Shown here: positions 8,120 through 16,077 of the stretch, in pieces
Numbering within the stretch: position 1 is the first letter of the stretch
Layout: each line of letters starts with the position of its first letter
From: Ruminococcus sp. UBA4321
GTDB taxonomy: Bacteria; Bacillota; Clostridia; Oscillospirales; Ruminococcaceae
Reading direction: 5' to 3'
Length of the DNA: 44,618 bases
NCBI GenBank assembly: GCA_002393815.1
Contig: DGUB01000067.1
Span: 1-44,618, forward strand
Position numbers and translations under genes: made by a program
The notes under the pieces: model-generated
The model's input: only the letters and a program-made list of their open reading frames with translations
Databases searched by the model: none
Told to the model about the DNA's origin: nothing

Positions 8120-8147
8120 GCAGACTGGGGCGGATGATACAGTCTGC
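8120..8147 (+). promoter_or_regulatory. Leader hairpin before the FIST-GGDEF gene
   Basis: Perfect 8-bp stem GCAGACTG / CAGTCTGC with a 12-nt loop, starting about 15 nt after the predicted transcription start and ending 12 nt before the AGGAG site. There is no T-run. It does not resemble a c-di-GMP riboswitch. Confidence 0.45.
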
Positions 8148-8170
8148 CGGAATATAACAGGAGCAGTTTC

Positions 8171-9943
8171 ATGAAACAGATACAGTTGATTTTTCAGGAT
8201 GCAGATACCTTCCGGCAGGAAATTGCGGCTGTCCGGGACAAGTATCAGGGAAATACCGCAATGATACAGTTTTTCTACGATAAAGCACGTCAGGAAGAAA
8301 CGGAACAGGCAGTTGCCATTTTAAAAGAAGAATATCCGCAGGCACATTATTTCGGCTGTGCTTCCAATGCCAATATCGAAAACGGCATGATTGCCGAAGG
8401 GTCGGTTCTTGTCGTATGCAATATTTTCGAGTCAGCGGATGTGCAGATAGAAATTTTTCAGTATGTGCTGACGGATGAAACACAGAAAGAGGTCTGTGAT
8501 GATTTCCTTGCCAGAGTTGCGGAACGTCCCTGGGTGAAAGGCATTGAATTACTGATAACCATCCGGGATATGTCCACAACCTATTTTTGTGACAGGCTTT
8601 CCGAAATGGATGAGCATATCCAGATTTTCGGGGGCAGTTCGTTCAATAAGAATCTGGACAGAAACGATGTCGGCGTGTTCTCGGAAAAAGGTGACTTTTT
8701 GGATGCCGGTGTGGTATTTGTCCTCATCGGCGGAGAAAAGCTGCATCTCTGGACAAGTTACATCACGGGCTGGAAGCCGCTCGGACAGAAAATGCTGATT
8801 ACACGCGCCGAAGCCAACCGCCTGTATGAACTCGGCGGCGAACCGGCTTATGATACTTACTACCGGTATTTACAGATTGACAATGACGAATTTTTCTATC
8901 ATAATACACTGGAATTTCCGATTTTCTATGAAAGAAACGGCATCAACATTCTGCGTGTGCCGTCAAAATGCATGGATGACGGCTCTCTGATTATGACTTC
9001 CGATATGATGACCGGCTCTATGGCGCAGATTTCCTACGGCGACCCGCAGACGATTCTGAAAAGTATTTTTCATGAAGCCGAAAAGCTTGCCGATTTCGTA
9101 CCGGACGGCATTCTGATTTTCGACTGTGCCTCGCGCCGGAGTTTCTGGGGCAATGAAGATATTAACCGGGAATCTCTGCCGTTTCAGACCATTGCCGACA
9201 CGACTGGATTCTATACCGCCGGAGAATTCCACAGAATGGGAAAATCGCTCAATCAGCACAATGTGACGCTGGTTATCGTCGGTCTGCGCGAAGACGAAGC
9301 AGGCGATTCCAACAAATCCAAACTGCTGAAAAAATATCATTACAATAACGAACATGTCAGCATGGTGCGCCGCCTTGCGAATTTCATTGATGTGGCTTCC
9401 CGTGAACTTGATGAAATCAATCAAAAACTCGAAGCTGTCAATCAGAAGCTTATGAAAATGGCAGTGACAGATGAACTGACCGGCATTTTCAACCGCCGTG
9501 AAATTCAGCACCGGATTGCGGAAGCCGCCGAAAATCAGGAAAAATTTGCCCTGATTATGATGGATTTGGATAATTTCAAGAAAGTCAATGATACGTTCGG
9601 ACATGACGAAGGGGACAACGTTCTGAAAGGTTTTGCCAATGTTCTGAAATCCGTGACGGAACAGGAAGAAGCTTCCGTCGGCAGATGGGGCGGAGAAGAA
9701 TTTATGATTATGCTGAAACATGCCGGTGTTCCGGAAGCCGCCGCATTATCCGAAAAAATACGGAAAGAATTTTCAGAAATTAAGTTTGCCGCTTCCGGCG
9801 TGCATACTGTCAGCTGCGGCGCGGCGGCTGTGCGTGAAAAGGAATCTGCCGATTCCGTCTGCATCCGTGCTGACCATGTGTTATATCTCGCCAAGCATCA
9901 GGGAAGAAACCGTACCTGTACGGAAGACCAGCTTCCGGAATAA
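8171..9943 (+). CDS. FIST-domain sensor diguanylate cyclase
   Basis: A 590-residue cytoplasmic protein predicted to make c-di-GMP in response to a small ligand. Residues about 25-400 look like FIST N and C domains, a sensor module thought to bind small molecules such as amino acids (YFGCASNANI, IFGGSSFNKNL and the late DGILIFDCASRR strand are typical). A short helix at about 410-430 leads into a GGDEF domain: VTDELTGIFNRRE, then MMDLDNFKKVNDTFGHDEGD, then the active-site GGEEF at 507-511. The position where an RxxD product-inhibition site would sit reads QEEA, so that site appears absent. An AGGAG site precedes the ATG. The next gene, also a GGDEF protein, begins 31 nt downstream, so the pair is probably one transcript. 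Confidence 0.92.
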   Translation: MKQIQLIFQDADTFRQEIAAVRDKYQGNTAMIQFFYDKARQEETEQAVAILKEEYPQAHYFGCASNANIENGMIAEGSVLVVCNIFESADVQIEIFQYVLTDETQKEVCDDFLARVAERPWVKGIELLITIRDMSTTYFCDRLSEMDEHIQIFGGSSFNKNLDRNDVGVFSEKGDFLDAGVVFVLIGGEKLHLWTSYITGWKPLGQKMLITRAEANRLYELGGEPAYDTYYRYLQIDNDEFFYHNTLEFPIFYERNGINILRVPSKCMDDGSLIMTSDMMTGSMAQISYGDPQTILKSIFHEAEKLADFVPDGILIFDCASRRSFWGNEDINRESLPFQTIADTTGFYTAGEFHRMGKSLNQHNVTLVIVGLREDEAGDSNKSKLLKKYHYNNEHVSMVRRLANFIDVASRELDEINQKLEAVNQKLMKMAVTDELTGIFNRREIQHRIAEAAENQEKFALIMMDLDNFKKVNDTFGHDEGDNVLKGFANVLKSVTEQEEASVGRWGGEEFMIMLKHAGVPEAAALSEKIRKEFSEIKFAASGVHTVSCGAAAVREKESADSVCIRADHVLYLAKHQGRNRTCTEDQLPE

Positions 9944-9974
9944 AACGAGTTGATTCATCTTCGGGGGGATGTGA

Positions 9975-11831
9975 ATGAAATGTCAGCGTAAAATTATCGC
10001 TCTGTGCATTTCCAGAATTTTCGATATCGAAAACCGGAAATTTGTCATGCAGCTCAGTGAAAAACTCAAAAAACAAAACTGCATTCTCTGGGTATATCAT
10101 ATCAATACGGATTTATACTGGAATGAAAAATCACCCCGTCTGGAAGCCGCCGTGTTCGATTTGGTAGATTTCCGGATTGTGGATGCTGTCATCATTATGG
10201 ACGAGAAAATCAAAAGCAGACGCGTGACGGAAAAGCTTGTTTCCGGAGCCAAGGCGCATCATGTGCCTGTTGTGATTGTAGACGGAAACCATCCGGGCTG
10301 TTCGACCGTAAATTTTGACTACAGAGCCGGATTTGAATCTGTTGTCCGGCATGTCATGGAAGTACATCACGTCCGCAGACCGCATTTTATCGCCGGGATT
10401 GCCGGAAATCCGTTTTCGGACGAAAGAGAAGAGGTTTTTAAAAAAGTCGTTGCAGAATATGGCATCGCCTTCCGGGAAGATATGATAAGTTACGGCTTGT
10501 TCTGGGCGAAGCCTGCCATTGAAGCAACGGAAAAGCTGATTCAGTCAGGCAATCTGCCGGATGCTATCATCTGTGCGAATGATATCATGGCAATCAATGT
10601 TTCCAATACGCTCCAGAAACACGGCATTCAGATTCCGGAACAGGTAATTGTCACCGGGTTCGACGGGATTGAAGAAATTTATTTTTCCGTGCCGAACCTG
10701 ACTTCTGTCCGGTGCGGATGCAGTGACCTTTCGGACAGTGTGTATCTTGCCGCGACAGATGCCCTTGCCAGTCCGGAACAGGTGAAAGATTATACAGTAG
10801 AGCCGTTCCTGTTATGCAGTGATTCCTGCGGATGCGGCTGTCAGGAGAATCAGCAGCAGCTGTTTAATTTCAATGACAGGTTCTACCGTTATCAGGATGA
10901 CAGGCAGATTCTCTATGAAATTACTGAAAAAATGCAGTCTTGCAAGGATATTGCTTCGGCGGGGTACTGTCTGTTCTGCGACCAGCTGCATGATATGACG
11001 TTTATCATCAATCAGTGGTGTACGGATAATACGGTCAATCATTTCGAGACCAGAAAAGAACAGACTTTTGATGATGATATGTTCCTGTTTTTCGATACCG
11101 ACACACTGGGCTTTCAGCAGCGGAAATTTCCCAAATCGGAAATTCTTCCCCGGCTGGAAGAATATATTGAACGCGGCTATCCGCTGATATTCAATGCAGT
11201 CGGTTTCATGGGGATTCCGTTAGGCTATCTCTGCTTTCACTTTCCGGATTATGAGCTTGTCAATTACTGCAAGATTCCGCAGACTATCAATATTATCGGG
11301 GCAGGTCTGGGCGGCTTCATGAACTGGCAGTATCAGCATTATCTGATGAAACAGCTTGAATTTACTTATAAATACGACGCACTCACCGGACTGCTGAACC
11401 GCATGTGCTTCAGCCGCGAACTGGATAAAATCCGGAACAGATTACAGAATCAGGAAGTGCCTGTCACCGTGATTCTTTCCGATTTGGACGGTCTGAAAAC
11501 TATCAATGACAAGTTCGGGCATACTGCCGGAGACAATGCCATCCGGACTTCTGCCGCCGCGCTGAAAGATTCCTGTCCGGAAGATGCGCTTTGTGTCCGG
11601 TTCGGCGGTGATGAAATGCTTGCCGTCATTACGGGCGAATGCGATGCCCGGCATGTCCGGAACCAGATTCATAAACGTCTGGATACTTACAACCAGAACT
11701 CCGGACTGCAATATCAGGTTTCTTCGAGCGTCGGCACTTATACGGGCATTCTGAACGAAACCAGTGACCTCGAAGCCATGATTCAGAAAGCCGATGCCGC
11801 TATGTATGCCGAAAAACATCCTCACAAATGA
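9975..11831 (+). CDS. LacI-type periplasmic-binding-like sensor diguanylate cyclase
   Basis: A 618-residue cytoplasmic protein. Residues about 8-270 have the fold of the LacI/GalR ligand-binding domain (FDLVDFRIVDAVIIMDEK, PVVIVDG, a DAIICANDIMAINV strand, VIVTGFDGIEEI) but there is no helix-turn-helix before it and no signal peptide, so the ligand must be intracellular. A Cys cluster SCGCGC follows at about 288. A middle region with GAF-like strands leads to a GGDEF domain: DALTGLLNRMCF, SDLDGLKTINDKFGHTAGD, and GGDEM at 544-548, where the final Phe is Met. No RxxD inhibitory site is visible. The start follows GGGGGG by 6 nt. It is 31 nt after the FIST-GGDEF gene and ends at a strong terminator. 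Confidence 0.9.
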   Translation: MKCQRKIIALCISRIFDIENRKFVMQLSEKLKKQNCILWVYHINTDLYWNEKSPRLEAAVFDLVDFRIVDAVIIMDEKIKSRRVTEKLVSGAKAHHVPVVIVDGNHPGCSTVNFDYRAGFESVVRHVMEVHHVRRPHFIAGIAGNPFSDEREEVFKKVVAEYGIAFREDMISYGLFWAKPAIEATEKLIQSGNLPDAIICANDIMAINVSNTLQKHGIQIPEQVIVTGFDGIEEIYFSVPNLTSVRCGCSDLSDSVYLAATDALASPEQVKDYTVEPFLLCSDSCGCGCQENQQQLFNFNDRFYRYQDDRQILYEITEKMQSCKDIASAGYCLFCDQLHDMTFIINQWCTDNTVNHFETRKEQTFDDDMFLFFDTDTLGFQQRKFPKSEILPRLEEYIERGYPLIFNAVGFMGIPLGYLCFHFPDYELVNYCKIPQTINIIGAGLGGFMNWQYQHYLMKQLEFTYKYDALTGLLNRMCFSRELDKIRNRLQNQEVPVTVILSDLDGLKTINDKFGHTAGDNAIRTSAAALKDSCPEDALCVRFGGDEMLAVITGECDARHVRNQIHKRLDTYNQNSGLQYQVSSSVGTYTGILNETSDLEAMIQKADAAMYAEKHPHK

Positions 11832-11839
11832 TTCCGTAA

Positions 11840-11872
11840 ACATTATCCGTCTTGCGCGGATAATGTTTTTTT
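11840..11872 (+). terminator. Rho-independent terminator after the tandem GGDEF genes
   Basis: A 10-bp stem (ACATTATCCG / CGGATAATGT) with a 7-nt loop followed by a run of T. Confidence 0.9.
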
Positions 11873-11891
11873 GATTCTGTGCAGAAAACTA

Positions 11892-11920
11892 TTGCAATTT
11901 TTCTGAAATTCGTGTATAAT
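11892..11920 (+). promoter_or_regulatory. Promoter of the 11.9-18.1 kb gene run
   Basis: TTGCAA (11892-11897), 17-nt spacer, TATAAT (11915-11920). It is the only clear promoter I see for the next seven genes. Confidence 0.8.
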
Positions 11921-11943
11921 AATTAGCAGGAGGGTGAATTTTT

Positions 11944-12528
11944 ATGGAAAAAACAATCACATTCGGGAACTATGCCGGCGTTCCTGTCGAATGGCAGATT
12001 CTGCACCGGACACAGGAGAAAATTCTGCTTCTGAGCAGATATATTCTGGATGCCAAGCGCATGTTTCCCGACTGTATCTATACCAGCTGGGAACGGAGTA
12101 CACTCCGGAAATGGCTGAATCAGGAATTCTTTCAGGAAGTCTTTTCGCCGGAAGAACAGGAGAAAATTCTGGTGACGGATGTATTTACGCCAAACTGCCG
12201 CGATTTCGGCAGTTACGGCGAAAATCATACAGATGATAAACTATTTTTATTAAGCGAAGAAGAACTGAGCAGTTACCTGCCGAAACCGGAATCCCGGACG
12301 GCTCCGGCGGAACCTCATGCCGTTGCCTACAGTCAGGATTTGAAGGATTTTGTCAATCTGCTGCCTTTCTATAAAGAAATGCAGAACTGCTGGTGGTGGC
12401 TGCGCTCGACAGGCGACGAACCAAATAATTTTGGAGTGGTCTGGTCTGACGGCTCTGTGTTCGCACTTGGACACTATGCCAATTATGAACGCGGCATTCG
12501 TCCGGCAATGTATCTCAGTCTGAAATGA
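11944..12528 (+). CDS. DUF6273-type protein (WWWLRS motif)
   Basis: A 194-residue protein of the type found in many gut Firmicutes: an N-terminal TFGNYAGVPVEWQIL strand pair, a central TSWERSTLRKWLNQEFF motif, and the C-terminal WWWLRSTGDEPNNFGVVWSDGSV followed by RGIRPAMYL. This order of motifs is diagnostic of DUF6273 and looks like a sulfatase-modifying-factor/C-type-lectin-like fold. There is no signal peptide, so this copy should be cytoplasmic, whereas many relatives are parts of secreted proteins. Its biochemical role is not known. AGGAGG lies 10 nt before the ATG. The GH25 lipoprotein gene begins 12 nt after its stop, so the two are co-transcribed. Confidence 0.85.
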   Translation: MEKTITFGNYAGVPVEWQILHRTQEKILLLSRYILDAKRMFPDCIYTSWERSTLRKWLNQEFFQEVFSPEEQEKILVTDVFTPNCRDFGSYGENHTDDKLFLLSEEELSSYLPKPESRTAPAEPHAVAYSQDLKDFVNLLPFYKEMQNCWWWLRSTGDEPNNFGVVWSDGSVFALGHYANYERGIRPAMYLSLK

Positions 12529-12540
12529 GGATTATGATTT

Positions 12541-13914
12541 ATGATGAAAAATAAGAATATATTAATATTATTATGCAGTCTCGCACTGCTTCTGACAAGC
12601 TGCGGCACAGCACAGAATGATGTTACAGAAGAAGAAACACTCGAATTCACGGAAACCGAAACGGAATCCCTTACCGAAACCGAAACGGAAACAGAATTCA
12701 TCTGGACAGAACCGCCTACAGAGCCGCCCACACCGGAAAATGTATTCATCAACTGTATGCCCGTTGTGGAAGCCAACAGCGTTCTGACTGTTGCAGATTT
12801 TGTCACTTTTTCCAATGTCACGCTCAAAGATGAGAGTGCGAAAATCGATACCGGCAGAATCGGTACGTTTGAAGTCACAATTCCGTATCTGTACGGCACC
12901 GAAACCCGGGAAGAAACTGTCAGCTATCAGGTGAAAGATACCACACCGCCCCTGATTCTCAATGACGGCGATAACGCCTTTATCAAAACTGGAGAGGTGT
13001 TCGACCTGCGCGAACTTATCGGCTATGGTGATAATTATGATACAGCTTTGACGCTGACTTATGACGGCGATGTCGATACGACCGTTCCCGGCACGTATAT
13101 GCTTTCCGCCCATCTGACGGACAGTTCCGGCAACCAGTCCACCTGCCGCCTGAATGTCACCGTTGCAGATGAAAAACCTGCTTCAGAAGCAGATACTCCC
13201 GTCGATTTTGCCGATTTCAAAAAGCAGTATGCCTCTAAATATAATACCTATGCCGGAATTGATGTGTCATCGTGGCAGGATTATATTGATTTTGATGCCC
13301 TTGTTCGGGAAGGCTGTGAATTTGTTATCATCCGAATCGGCAAGAGTTACGGCGAACCCGAAGAAGACGGCTATTTTGACTATAACTTCAAAGCCGCAAA
13401 GGAAGCCGGACTGAAAATCGGCGTTTACTTCTACAGTGCCGATAATGATGTTTCACAGGTGCGCGCCGATGCCGACTGGATTGCCGAACGGCTTGACAAG
13501 CAGGAACTGGATTTTCCGGTCGCATTCGACTGGGAAGATTTCACGAACTTTCAGCAGTACGGCATGAATCTGCATGACCTGAATGAACTCTACCGGGCAT
13601 TTGACGAACAGATGCAGAAAAACGGCTATGAAACCATGCTGTATTCCAGCAAATTCTATCTGGAAAATGTCTGGGAAAATCCTGACGAAAATACTGTCTG
13701 GCTCGCGCATTATACCGAGCAGACCAACTATCAGGGAAAATACTTTATGTGGCAGAGATGCAGCCGCGGCAGAATTTCCGGCATTGATGAATATGCCGAT
13801 TTCAACGTGTTCACCGAAGAACAGGAAACTTATGAAACTTCCGAAAATTCTGAAACACAAGAATCTACAGAAAATCCCTTGACAGATGTTTCGGAACATG
13901 TTATGATAGAATAA
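12541..13914 (+). CDS. GH25 lysozyme-like lipoprotein with Ig-like domain
   Basis: A 457-residue surface lipoprotein. The signal peptide ends in the lipobox LLTSC with Cys21. A Glu/Thr-rich linker (ETETES-type repeats, about 30-65) is followed by a DUF5011-like Ig domain (about 125-210: DTTPPLIL, DNYDTAL, VPGTYMLSAHLTDSSGN). Residues about 237-430 are a glycoside hydrolase family 25 domain: YAGIDVSSWQ with Asp241, the acidic pair in FDWEDF (Asp330, Glu332), and a C-terminal YADFNVF. GH25 enzymes cleave the beta-1,4 bond between N-acetylmuramic acid and N-acetylglucosamine in peptidoglycan, so the likely role is cell-wall remodelling on the outer face. A second acidic, Thr/Glu-rich tail follows the domain. 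Start at 12541; the next codon is also ATG and could be used instead. Confidence 0.9.
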   Translation: MMKNKNILILLCSLALLLTSCGTAQNDVTEEETLEFTETETESLTETETETEFIWTEPPTEPPTPENVFINCMPVVEANSVLTVADFVTFSNVTLKDESAKIDTGRIGTFEVTIPYLYGTETREETVSYQVKDTTPPLILNDGDNAFIKTGEVFDLRELIGYGDNYDTALTLTYDGDVDTTVPGTYMLSAHLTDSSGNQSTCRLNVTVADEKPASEADTPVDFADFKKQYASKYNTYAGIDVSSWQDYIDFDALVREGCEFVIIRIGKSYGEPEEDGYFDYNFKAAKEAGLKIGVYFYSADNDVSQVRADADWIAERLDKQELDFPVAFDWEDFTNFQQYGMNLHDLNELYRAFDEQMQKNGYETMLYSSKFYLENVWENPDENTVWLAHYTEQTNYQGKYFMWQRCSRGRISGIDEYADFNVFTEEQETYETSENSETQESTENPLTDVSEHVMIE

Positions 13915-13940
13915 AATCAGATTTGCAGGAGGAAATTATC

Positions 13941-14606
13941 ATGCAGAATATTACTATCGAAGATTTATACGACCTGAATTATACACTGGCTGCCGATTAT
14001 CTGCGGCAGTTCCAGTATCCGTGGGAAGCTCTGGAAGGCATTAAAGATATGATTATCGCACTTGGCGCGACGCTCAGTTTTGATGAATATGACTATGTCT
14101 CTGAAAATGTCTGGATTCACAAAACTGCGAAAGTCTTCCCCAGTGCCTATATCGGTGCGCCGTGCATTATCGGCGCGAATACGGAAGTCCGTCACTGTGC
14201 GTTCATCCGCGGCAGTGCGCTGATTGGCGAAAACTGTGTTATCGGAAATTCCGTCGAATTGAAGAACGTGATTTTATTCGATAACGTGCAGACACCGCAT
14301 TATAATTATGTCGGTGACAGCATTCTCGGCTATCATTCGCACATGGGAGCAGGCTCGATAACTTCCAACGTCAAGTCCGATAAAACGCTTGTCGTTGTCA
14401 AAACTGACGGCGAACCTCTCGAAACCGGACTCAAGAAAATGGGTGCCATGCTCGGCGATTTCGTGGAAGTCGGCTGTAACAGCGTCCTGAATCCGGGTAC
14501 GGTTATCGGTCAGAACTCGAATATCTACCCGACAAGCTGTGTGCGCGGTGTTGTTCCGGAAGACAGTATCTGGAAGAATGACGGCGTTATCATCCGGAAA
14601 TATTAA
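13941..14606 (+). CDS. Left-handed beta-helix (hexapeptide repeat) protein, sugar-nucleotidyltransferase-like
   Basis: A 221-residue protein dominated by hexapeptide repeats (about 50-205): SENVWIHKTAKVFPSAYIG, CIIGANTEVRHCAFIRGSALIGENCVIGNSVELKN, then GYHSHMGAGSITSNV and GCNSVLNPGTVIGQNSNIYP. The segment order and SITSNVKSDKT loop resemble the C-terminal acetyltransferase half of GlmU-related UDP-N-acetylglucosamine pyrophosphorylases, but no nucleotidyltransferase domain (LAGGxGTRM) is present, so only an acyltransferase-like half is made. AGGAGG sits 9 nt before the ATG; a TTG six codons upstream overlaps that site and was not used. It follows the GH25 gene by 26 nt. A role in cell-wall sugar metabolism is possible but is inference. 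Confidence 0.82.
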   Translation: MQNITIEDLYDLNYTLAADYLRQFQYPWEALEGIKDMIIALGATLSFDEYDYVSENVWIHKTAKVFPSAYIGAPCIIGANTEVRHCAFIRGSALIGENCVIGNSVELKNVILFDNVQTPHYNYVGDSILGYHSHMGAGSITSNVKSDKTLVVVKTDGEPLETGLKKMGAMLGDFVEVGCNSVLNPGTVIGQNSNIYPTSCVRGVVPEDSIWKNDGVIIRKY

Positions 14607-14622
14607 TCCAGAAAGAGAAGTT

Positions 14623-14823
14623 ATGAAACAGAAAAAACAAAGTCTGATAGATGCGCTGAAGCAGGGCTATCAACAAGGCTATGAACAAGGTCATCTCCGT
14701 ACGCTTGCCGTCAGTGTCAGATGCGGTGCAATGACAGAAGAAAAGGCTGCTGAAAAGTGCGGACTTTCTGTCGAAGAATTCCGGGAAAAAGTAAAGCTTC
14801 TGGAAGAAAATCAGCAGTTATAA
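14623..14823 (+). CDS. Small helical protein of 66 residues
   Basis: A small, highly charged protein: a Lys/Gln-rich helix with a GYQQGYEQGH repeat, then TEEKAAEKCGLSVEEFREKV, which has the spacing of a helix-turn-helix. The whole sequence resembles the C-terminal tail of Rpn-type PD-(D/E)XK recombination-promoting nucleases or putative transposases, which often end in a YQEGxxEG run plus a GLSxEEI helix; the nuclease domain itself is absent. The ATG at 14623 is preceded by a weak AGAGAAG site, 16 nt after the previous stop; the next gene starts 22 nt after. It may be a remnant or a small DNA-binding partner of the neighbouring genes. Confidence 0.65.
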   Translation: MKQKKQSLIDALKQGYQQGYEQGHLRTLAVSVRCGAMTEEKAAEKCGLSVEEFREKVKLLEENQQL

Positions 14824-14845
14824 TTCAGAAAAAGGGGGAGTTTTC

Positions 14846-15487
14846 ATGGCGAAAAGACCGGCATTCTGCATTTTTAAAAATCAGAAGATTATTGCAAAAC
14901 AAATTGAATTCAAGTGGATTTCCGGCTTGTCGTTCTCGCAGAAACAGAAAAATGCAGACAGTCTGCAAAATGCGATAAAACAGGCTTATCCGGATGCCAG
15001 TCCGCTCGAAGTCAGCACCAAAGGCAGAAACGAACTCGGCGTGAAACTCAGTGCGTTCAATCTGAAATATCAGGGCTATGCTCTGGAAAGTGTCTTTCAG
15101 AGTTCCAAAGTGTTCCGGTATGGCGGAGCCTATACTGATTTGCGCGAAAAATCGCCCCGTGATGCCAAATCTGACCCCCGTCTGAAAGAATCCGGTCAGC
15201 TGAAAGCTTTCTATCATGACGGCGTAACATGGTCACTCGAACCGAAAACGGCTTTCTATGATTATCTCTACTTACAGGCAGTGAAAGAATCCCTCACCCC
15301 GGAAGAAATTCAGCAGATAAAAAATTATGATTATTTTACGGATATCGAATTTAATCCGGAAAAGAGTATCAATTCACAGGCGCGGTCAGCTACGGAAATC
15401 CGGCTGATGCTGGAACTGTACGGCGAAATTCCGGCATTCACCCGTCAGGAATTTATCAATTTCTACGAAAATTATGTCACAGAATAA
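14846..15487 (+). CDS. NADAR family protein, DarT1-antitoxin type (DUF6977-like)
   Basis: A 213-residue cytosolic protein matching the NADAR subfamily that accompanies DarT1 toxins. The recognisable blocks are MAKRPAFCIF at the start, FEWxxGLSFSQKQK-like residues near 25, ELGVKLSAFNL near 63, ALESVFQSSKVFRYGGAYTDL at about 76-96 (the NADAR ExxFQxxK motif), the block SPRDAKSDPRLKESGQL, WSLEPKTAFYDYLY, and FTDIEFNPEKSINSQARSA. NADAR proteins remove ADP-ribose from guanine bases in DNA, reversing DarT1 modification. Here no ADP-ribosyltransferase gene is adjacent; the next two genes encode an MnmM-like and a PglX-like methyltransferase 12 and 2 nt apart. AAAGGGGGAG precedes the ATG. Family identity is from memory of conserved blocks; function without a toxin is inference. 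Confidence 0.78.
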   Translation: MAKRPAFCIFKNQKIIAKQIEFKWISGLSFSQKQKNADSLQNAIKQAYPDASPLEVSTKGRNELGVKLSAFNLKYQGYALESVFQSSKVFRYGGAYTDLREKSPRDAKSDPRLKESGQLKAFYHDGVTWSLEPKTAFYDYLYLQAVKESLTPEEIQQIKNYDYFTDIEFNPEKSINSQARSATEIRLMLELYGEIPAFTRQEFINFYENYVTE

Positions 15488-15499
15488 TCAGGAGTTTAT

Positions 15500-16075
15500 A
15501 TGGCAGAAACAAGAAAACATTTCAGCGCATTGCAGATAATTCAGCATATTCTGGAATTACACGTCAGAGAAGGCGATATCTGCATTGATGCCACTGCCGG
15601 ACGCGGCAGAGATACTTTATTTTTATCGAATCTGGTCGGAGCATCCGGACATGTCACGGCATTCGACATTCAGCAGGAAGCCGTTGACAGCACTCGCGAA
15701 TTATTAAACCAGAATCACAGAACTAATGCAGAAGTCATGCTCGACAGTCATGCCAATATGCAGAATTATTTTCAGCCGGGAACGGTTTCCTGTATTACAT
15801 TCAATTTCGGGTGGCTGCCCGGCGGAAATCATCATATTTTTACCAATCCGGAAACCAGTATTCAGGCAATTCAGCATGGTCTGGAACTTCTGAAGCCTGA
15901 CGGCATTATGACGCTGATTCTCTACTACGGCAGAGAAACCGGCTTTCAGGAACGTGATGCCCTTCTGGAATTTCTGCCGACACTCGACAGTAATTTATAT
16001 ACCGTCGTGGAAATGCCGTTCGTCAACCGGCAGAACTGTCCGCCGATTCCGGTTGTGATTTTCAAGGATAAATAA
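15500..16075 (+). CDS. mnmM: Class I SAM methyltransferase of the YtqB/MnmM family
   Basis: A 191-residue S-adenosylmethionine-dependent methyltransferase. The nucleotide-binding motif DATAGRGRDTLFLS lies at about residues 29-42 and the acidic end of strand 2 in TAFDIQQ; motif IV is FNFGWLPGGNHHIFTNPETS, which is characteristic of the rRNA_methylase (YtqB) family. B. subtilis YtqB is MnmM, which makes the last methylation to form 5-methylaminomethyl-uridine at the tRNA wobble position, so that reaction is the best guess. The length is usual for the family. The C-terminal FVNRQNCPPIPVVIF is also conserved. It lies 12 nt after the NADAR gene and 2 nt before the PglX-like gene, so translation of the three is probably linked. 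Confidence 0.85.
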   Translation: MAETRKHFSALQIIQHILELHVREGDICIDATAGRGRDTLFLSNLVGASGHVTAFDIQQEAVDSTRELLNQNHRTNAEVMLDSHANMQNYFQPGTVSCITFNFGWLPGGNHHIFTNPETSIQAIQHGLELLKPDGIMTLILYYGRETGFQERDALLEFLPTLDSNLYTVVEMPFVNRQNCPPIPVVIFKDK

Positions 16076-16077
16076 TC

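Noticed and set aside
8099..8170. A c-di-GMP riboswitch before the FIST-GGDEF gene
   Set aside because: The leader is too short and lacks the conserved GEMM core; only a simple hairpin is visible.
8963..9721. A 252-codon minus-strand frame opposite the FIST-GGDEF gene
   Set aside because: His/Phe-rich translation with no domain; the plus strand encodes intact FIST and GGDEF motifs.
14846..15487. A DarT1-NADAR toxin-antitoxin pair
   Set aside because: No ADP-ribosyltransferase-like gene lies next to the NADAR gene; the neighbours are a 66-residue helical protein and two methyltransferases.
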